From Haloplanus salinus (GTDB lineage: Archaea; Halobacteriota; Halobacteria; Halobacteriales; Haloferacaceae): 64,000 bases of DNA. Made by a program: the position numbers and the translations under genes. The first letter of the stretch is position 1; the number at the start of each line of letters is the position of its first letter. Under the pieces are notes generated by a model that did no database searches, was not told where the DNA came from, and was given only the letters and a program-made list of their open reading frames with translations. Of the stretch, positions 60,148 through 64,000 are shown piece after piece. The stretch is from NCBI RefSeq assembly GCF_003336245.1, contig NZ_QPHM01000001.1, positions 1,612,001 to 1,676,000 of the forward strand, written 5' to 3'.

Positions 60148-60573
60148 TCACTCGGTTCGCCCCCGCTCCTTCCACGCCGCCTCCTGTCGCCGTTCGGCGA
60201 CGTGGCGGCGCCCGTCGGCCATCTCGTCGTGGACCCGGTCCCCGAACGCCACCACGTCCTCCAGGAACGTCTCCTGAAACTTCTCGAGGACATCGTATGA
60301 CCACCGGCCGGCCCTCGTCTCCTCGCCGTCGCACGGTGGCAACACGCCCCGTGGCAGGTGGTCGTCACGGAGACGGTCCGCGAGTTCCTCGTGGCCGGCC
60401 TCGCGGAGCAACCCCTCCGCGACGGCGAGGTGATCCATCGCACGTCCCGTACTGTGGTGGAAGGAGACGAGGTACCCGTGCGCTCGGTGGAGGTTCTCGA
60501 CGCCCAGTTCCACCTCGTGAAGCGCTTCCCGTTCACGGTCGGTCAGGTCGTCGCTCTCTATGCGTTCGCCCAT
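60148..60573 (-). CDS. Haloarchaeal helical protein, function unknown
   Basis: The 141-residue protein is all helical, with 'G-V-E-N-L-H-R-A-H-G-Y-L-V-S-F-H-H-S-T-G-R-A-M-D-H', a His-rich helix pattern reminiscent of metal-binding four-helix bundles, followed by 'R-D-D-H-L-P-R-G-V-L' and a Trp/Arg-rich C-terminus. It starts M-G-E-R-I-E at 60573. A metal-binding or signalling role is possible, but no family name is known to me. It is divergent from the DUF309 gene. Confidence 0.6.
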   Translation of the reverse strand: MGERIESDDLTDREREALHEVELGVENLHRAHGYLVSFHHSTGRAMDHLAVAEGLLREAGHEELADRLRDDHLPRGVLPPCDGEETRAGRWSYDVLEKFQETFLEDVVAFGDRVHDEMADGRRHVAERRQEAAWKERGRTE

Positions 60574-60648
60574 GGTGTATGATACCGTTTGGCGCAATTT
60601 GTAGGTTGCGACGGCGCGGTTTTTGACCCTCGAGGGCCAACGAGGCGT

Positions 60649-61266
60649 ATGGACGCGTCGCTTCGCGCCGGCGTCGCGGTCTACAACGCCGGCCGATTCC
60701 ACGCCGCCCACGACGCGTGGGAGGACCCGTGGCTCTCGCTCGACGACGGCACCGACGACGAGCGCTTTCTCCACGGATTGATCCAGTTCACGGCGGCCAT
60801 CCACCACGCCCGCACCCGCAACTGGAGCGGGGCGACGGGCCTCGCCGAAAGCGCGGGCGACTACCTATCCGGCCTCCCCTCCCCGTACCGCGGCGTCGCC
60901 CTCGATCCGGTCCGGCGCGCGCTGTCGATGCTCGCCGCCGATCCCGAGGTGATCGAGCGTCGCCGTCCGCCGCCGCTCCGCCACGACGGGGCGGTGCTCA
61001 CGCTCGCCGACCTGCGGTTCGAGGCGGCCGCGGTGGCGGCGCGGGTCCTCGCCGCGGCGGACGGCTACGATCCGGCCCCCATCGACCGCGCCGTCGACTT
61101 CGCCCACGAGGAGGTCGCGGACGGCGAACGGACGCTCTTTACCACCCTCGTGATGGAGTTCGCGACCGCGGACGCGACCCGATCGCTCGTCTATCGCCGA
61201 CTCGCCGACCACGTCGAACGCCGCGAACGGGAGTACGCCGACGTCGACGGTCTCTTCGAGGACTAG
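60649..61266 (+). CDS. DUF309-domain protein
   Basis: The 205-residue protein starts with the DUF309 core: 'F-H-A-A-H-D-A-W-E' (H-x3-H-x2-W-E type), 'L-H-G-L-I-Q-F-T-A-A-I-H-H' and 'G-A-T-G-L-A-E-S-A'. This is a small helical hairpin fold of unknown function. The remaining ~110 residues are an additional helical part not in short bacterial members. ATG 60649 follows a T-rich promoter patch (60620-60624). Its end overlaps the convergent 33-residue gene. Confidence 0.85.
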   Translation: MDASLRAGVAVYNAGRFHAAHDAWEDPWLSLDDGTDDERFLHGLIQFTAAIHHARTRNWSGATGLAESAGDYLSGLPSPYRGVALDPVRRALSMLAADPEVIERRRPPPLRHDGAVLTLADLRFEAAAVAARVLAAADGYDPAPIDRAVDFAHEEVADGERTLFTTLVMEFATADATRSLVYRRLADHVERREREYADVDGLFED

Positions 61267-61364
61267 GAGAGCCGTGGATCGCCTCGGGGCGCCTCCTGAC
61301 AGTCCTCGAGGTGGTCGGGCAGGAGTTCGACGCGGTCCCCACAGAACGGGCAGGTTCGTCGCAT
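61263..61364 (-). CDS. 33-residue zinc-finger microprotein
   Basis: ATG 61364 opens a 34-codon frame with M-R-R-T-C-P-F-C-G-D and then L-P-D-H-L-E-D-C, i.e. a C-x2-C ... H-x3-C zinc knuckle. The spacing and acidity argue for a real microprotein of the kind haloarchaea encode in numbers. It overlaps the DUF309 gene end by four bases on the opposite strand. The function is unknown. Confidence 0.55.
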   Translation of the reverse strand: MRRTCPFCGDRVELLPDHLEDCQEAPRGDPRLS

Positions 61365-61463
61365 GATATCTTCCGACCGGACCTGGTGGCGGGGGCGACT
61401 TAATCGCTTGCTCTCGGTTTTCGACTCCGGGAACGCGGCAGCCCGCCCGCCGAACGCCCCGAC

Positions 61464-61547
61464 TCAGAACAGGGAGACGGCGTACGCGAGCGACGAGAAC
61501 AGCATGAGGGCCGCGAGGACGAGCGCCATCAGTTGCTGTCGATCCAT
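61464..61547 (-). CDS. 27-residue single-helix membrane microprotein
   Basis: ATG 61547 starts M-D-R-Q-Q-L followed by a 19-residue hydrophobic helix ('M-A-L-V-L-A-A-L-M-L-F-S-S-L-A') and TGA. I recall very similar haloarchaeal micro-ORFs starting M-D-R, so it may be conserved. It is 45 nt downstream of azf on the same strand and could be co-transcribed with it. Confidence 0.45.
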   Translation of the reverse strand: MDRQQLMALVLAALMLFSSLAYAVSLF

Positions 61548-61592
61548 ACGGGAATCAGGCACGTCCGACGGGAGTAGCTTTCGCCTCCGCCG

Positions 61593-62381
61593 CTACGACT
61601 CCTCTCTCGGATCGCCCGCCAGCGTGTACTCGGCCGAGTCGTCTTTGGGCTCGTAGCCGAGCGCCTCCTTCGCGCGGTCGATGCTGTAGTACTTCCGCTC
61701 GTTGTCGGAGATGCCGTAGACGATTTCGTACCCGTAGTTGGCGCGGATACAGCGGTCGAAGAGGTGGGCGCAGTCCCGATAGGAGAGCCACATCGCCTGC
61801 CCGCGCTCGTAGTTGCGCGGCGGGTGGTCCTCGGTGAGGTTGCCGATGCGGACACAGACGACGGAGAGACCCGCGGCGTCGTGGTAGTACCGACCGAGCG
61901 TCTCACCCGCGGCCTTGCTGACGCCGTAGAGGTTACCCGGTCGGGGGAGTTCACTCCCGTCGAGGTGGTAGTCGTCGTCGGTGCGGTACATCTCGGGCGT
62001 GCGCGCGTCGGTCTCGTAGGCCGAGACGGCGTGATTCGAGGAGGCGAAGGCCACCTTCTCGACGCCGGCCTCGACGGCCGCCTCGAACACCGTTTGTGTC
62101 CCGTCGATGTTGTTCTCGAGGACGGAGTTCCACGGCGCCTCGGGTCGCGGATCGCCCGCGAGGTGGACGACGGCGCCGACCCCCGCCATCGCCTCGGCCA
62201 TCGCCGCGTCGTCGGTCACGTCCGCGACGACCACGTCACCCTCGTCGAGGCCGACCGGAAGCCGGTCGCTCGACAGCGGTTCCCGGTCGAGCAGTCGCCA
62301 CTCGTGGGCGTCGCCGATTCCGCTCAGGATGGCTTGCCCGACGCGCCCGCCCGCGCCAGTCAATAGCACCGGGTCGTCCAT
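61593..62381 (-). CDS. azf: NAD-dependent glucose-6-phosphate dehydrogenase (Azf-type extended SDR)
   Basis: The 262-residue extended short-chain dehydrogenase matches haloarchaeal Azf, which oxidises glucose 6-phosphate with NAD in the oxidative pentose phosphate pathway. It has the NAD-binding G-A-G-G-R-V-G near residue 9, 'V-H-L-A-G-D-P-R-P-E-A-P-W', catalytic Ser in 'A-S-S-N-H-A' and Y-G-V-S-K. The length and N-terminus agree with my memory of the Haloferax enzyme. Other sugar epimerase or uronate dehydrogenase roles are possible on sequence alone. Confidence 0.88.
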   Translation of the reverse strand: MDDPVLLTGAGGRVGQAILSGIGDAHEWRLLDREPLSSDRLPVGLDEGDVVVADVTDDAAMAEAMAGVGAVVHLAGDPRPEAPWNSVLENNIDGTQTVFEAAVEAGVEKVAFASSNHAVSAYETDARTPEMYRTDDDYHLDGSELPRPGNLYGVSKAAGETLGRYYHDAAGLSVVCVRIGNLTEDHPPRNYERGQAMWLSYRDCAHLFDRCIRANYGYEIVYGISDNERKYYSIDRAKEALGYEPKDDSAEYTLAGDPREES

Positions 62382-62469
62382 TCGGGCGTCAAGAGGACGA
62401 CCGAACTCAAGTAAGGACCGGTTCGGGGTGATGGACAGGGCTTAGCCCCCGCCGGCCCAAGCGGGTGGT

Positions 62470-62805
62470 ATGGTCACCGACCCACAGCAGGCCTGTTTCG
62501 AGGCCGGCATCAAGTTCGGCTCGCTCTACCACCAGTTCGCGGGCACGCCCGTCTCGCCCGACAGCGCCCCCAGCCTCGAACGCGCCATGGCCGAAGCCAT
62601 CGAGAACCAGCCGTTCTGTGCGTCGGTGTCGGTCGATATCGACGCGGACGCCCTCGCCGACGCCGCGGACGACAACGGCTACGTCGAACTCACCGGCCGG
62701 TTCATGCAAGTCGAGATGCGGATCGAGTACGAGAGCGTCGTCGTCCGCACCGCGATGGAGATGGAAGACGGCTACCCGTTGATGCGGCTAGTCGCCGTGG
62801 AATAG
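62470..62805 (+). CDS. mptD: Dihydroneopterin aldolase, MptD family
   Basis: The 111-residue protein shows the archaeal MptD blocks 'C-F-E-A-G-I-K-F-G-S-L-Y-H-Q-F-A-G-T-P-V' and 'L-E-R-A-M-A-E-A-I-E-N-Q-P'. MptD cleaves 7,8-dihydroneopterin to 6-hydroxymethyl-dihydropterin and glycolaldehyde on the way to folate- or methanopterin-type cofactors. It is unrelated to bacterial FolB. ATG 62470 is the only good start. It is read divergently from azf. Confidence 0.9.
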   Translation: MVTDPQQACFEAGIKFGSLYHQFAGTPVSPDSAPSLERAMAEAIENQPFCASVSVDIDADALADAADDNGYVELTGRFMQVEMRIEYESVVVRTAMEMEDGYPLMRLVAVE

Positions 62806-62885
62806 GCGCGTTCGCCGTGTGAGGCCGGCGTTTCACTTTCACTTTCGGGCGTGCGTTTAACTCACACGCCGGCGAACGGTCGGGT

Positions 62886-63296
62886 ATGAGTCAGACGACG
62901 CTCGGCGACGACGAACTCTTCGGCGAGGCGGCGGAAGAGATGCGCGCGGACGTGGAGGCGCATCTGGCACAGGCGCGCGCGGAACTCCCCGCCGCGGCCG
63001 ACGTTTGGGAGACGGAGGCGGACAACGTCCTCGGCGTCCTGAACGGCCTCCGGTCGGCGCTCGACGCCGGCGACGCCGAGGAACACCTCCGGCAAGCGAA
63101 GAAGTGGTACACGATGGGCGAACGCGCCGACGCCTTCGAGGACGCCGCCGACCTCGCGGCCGCCATCGAGGACCTCGAAGCCCTGATCGACGCCATCGGC
63201 GAGGCCCACGCGGACGTGGGCGACCTCACCAACGCGGTTCCGGAGCTTCGTGGGTCGCTTCAGGAGTTCGAAGCGGCCGAGGACGACGAGGGGTGA
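62886..63296 (+). CDS. DUF5790-family haloarchaeal protein
   Basis: The 136-residue acidic, helical protein begins 'T-T-L-G-D-D-E-L-F-G-E-A-A-E-E-M-R', with 'A-L-D-A-G-D-A-E-E-H-L-R-Q-A-K-K-W-Y-T-M-G-E-R-A-D-A-F' as its core, the pattern of the haloarchaeal DUF5790 family. The function is unknown. A TATA-like gtttaact (62855-62862) about 25-30 nt upstream sits inside an inverted repeat (gccggcg 62824-62830 and cgccggc 62867-62873). The stop is followed at once by the end of the convergent gene. Confidence 0.8.
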   Translation: MSQTTLGDDELFGEAAEEMRADVEAHLAQARAELPAAADVWETEADNVLGVLNGLRSALDAGDAEEHLRQAKKWYTMGERADAFEDAADLAAAIEDLEALIDAIGEAHADVGDLTNAVPELRGSLQEFEAAEDDEG

Positions 63297-64000
63297 CTAC
63301 CGCCCCGCCGGCCGCGACACGTCCCGATCAGCCACCGCCGTCAGCAGCCGGTCCAACGCCTCGGCCGCCCGCTCCAGCAACTCGTCGCCGAGTTCGGCGC
63401 CGCCCGTCCCCGGGTCGCCGACGACCCCGTTCTCCGTGAACTCCGCCGAGTCGTGGGCGAGGTTCGTGCTCGACACCCAGTCGCCCCAGCCGTCGCTCGC
63501 CCCAGCCCGCGCCTCGTCGATCCGGTCCTCCCGGACGAGTTCGGGGTGGGTCGCCCGCAACAACGCCGTCTCCAGCGGCCCGCCGTGGCCCATCTCCGAG
63601 CTACGGTCACCCACCGCCTCGAACCACGTGAACGGGACGGCGTACGCGTCGTCGTGACGAGACACCGTCGCCGTCACCTCCCCTAGGGCGGGGACGTTCC
63701 CCCCGTGGCCGTTGACGACGACCACCCGATCCATGCCGTGGTGGGCGAGACTCCCCACCACGTCGCGGACGTAGCGCCGGAACGTATCCGGCGACACCCA
63801 GAGCGTTCCGTCGAAACGCCGGTGTTCCTCGGCGACGCCGACGGGAATCGTCGGGGCGACGGCCACGGTATCGTCGTGACGGTCCGCGCCGGCCTCGGCG
63901 ACCGTCTCGGCGTGGAGCGCGTCGGTACCGAGGGGGGCGTGCGGGCCGTGCTGTTCGGTGCTCCCGACCGGTAACAGGGCGAGGTCGGCGTCGGCGTCGC
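63297..64000 (-). CDS. Creatininase-family amidohydrolase (5' end outside window)
   Basis: At least 230 residues of a creatininase-like enzyme are visible: 'L-P-V-G-S-T-E-Q-H-G-P-H-A-P-L-G-T-D' with metal-binding Glu, His and Asp, 'V-V-V-V-N-G-H-G-G-N', and 'M-G-H-G-G-P-L-E-T-A' with the second metal Glu. In archaea this family includes ArfB, the formamide hydrolase after GTP cyclohydrolase III in flavin/F420 synthesis. The neighbourhood with mptD, another pterin-related enzyme, makes a cofactor role plausible. The start codon lies beyond base 64000. Confidence 0.88.
   Translation of the reverse strand, partial: DADADLALLPVGSTEQHGPHAPLGTDALHAETVAEAGADRHDDTVAVAPTIPVGVAEEHRRFDGTLWVSPDTFRRYVRDVVGSLAHHGMDRVVVVNGHGGNVPALGEVTATVSRHDDAYAVPFTWFEAVGDRSSEMGHGGPLETALLRATHPELVREDRIDEARAGASDGWGDWVSSTNLAHDSAEFTENGVVGDPGTGGAELGDELLERAAEALDRLLTAVADRDVSRPAGR

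Overview
The window is a high-GC stretch of a haloarchaeal (class Halobacteria) chromosome. The proteins are strongly acidic, promoters are archaeal (TATA boxes about 25 nt upstream of near-leaderless starts), and the gene content is archaeal: TFB, MCM, histone, Trm1, class I CCA-adding enzyme, RPA-like OB-fold protein, MptD and the NAD-dependent glucose-6-phosphate dehydrogenase Azf. The order around cca, HDAC, histone, RPA and azf recalls the Haloferax volcanii chromosome (from memory). A Haloferacales member is my guess; the sequence alone does not fix the genus. Genes fill almost the whole window, and most long alternative-frame ORFs are GC-rich shadows.

Layout. 1-5.3 kb: end of a glutamine amidotransferase, a beta-propeller protein, prs, a HIT protein, an HTH regulator, a membrane protein and a MinD/ParA-like protein without Walker A lysines. 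5.3-8.5 kb: peroxiredoxin, LLM oxidoreductase, gene debris and small haloarchaeal proteins. 8.6-19.2 kb: the information-processing core. TFB converges on a minus-strand run of MCM, three uncharacterised proteins, a DUF-type protein and a MinD ATPase. MCM carries three inteins (188, 523 and 649 aa) in its ATPase core. 19.3-23.5 kb: BioY-BioM-BioN-like biotin uptake operon, then a membrane Fe-S oxidoreductase. 23.5-28.9 kb: MFS transporter fused across a deletion scar to a gene remnant, cupin, frameshifted acyl-CoA dehydrogenase, SWIM protein and trm1. 29-37.7 kb: GcvT-family protein, CBS protein, an IS200/IS605-like non-autonomous element and relics, methyltransferase, site-2 protease, BrkB-like and PAP2 proteins. 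37.7-48 kb: glnA divergent from an Lrp regulator, aminopeptidase, GYD protein, threonine aldolase, a decayed cation-efflux gene, phosphodiesterase, PiT transporter, CorC/HlyC-type protein, a redox pair, TsaC and a lone Cas4-like nuclease. 48.8-50.5 kb: a small protein, a decayed hydantoinase gene and an intron-containing tRNA-Met with two extra copies of its 3' end. 50.5-64 kb: sulfatase-like and GtrA proteins, tRNA-Asn, cca, a histone-HDAC operon, a secreted protein with a nested vWA domain, RPA, tRNA-Arg with 3'-end copies, several very small proteins, azf, mptD and a creatininase-family gene cut by the window end.

Themes. The MCM run is nearly without gaps (TGATG and GTGA overlaps), so a MinD ATPase, a coiled-coil protein and three unknown proteins are probably co-expressed with the replicative helicase; this is the best candidate for an undescribed system. 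The histone stop codon abuts the deacetylase start codon. Past mobility is visible as inteins, IS-like hairpins, tRNA 3'-end repeats and at least six decayed or frameshifted genes.
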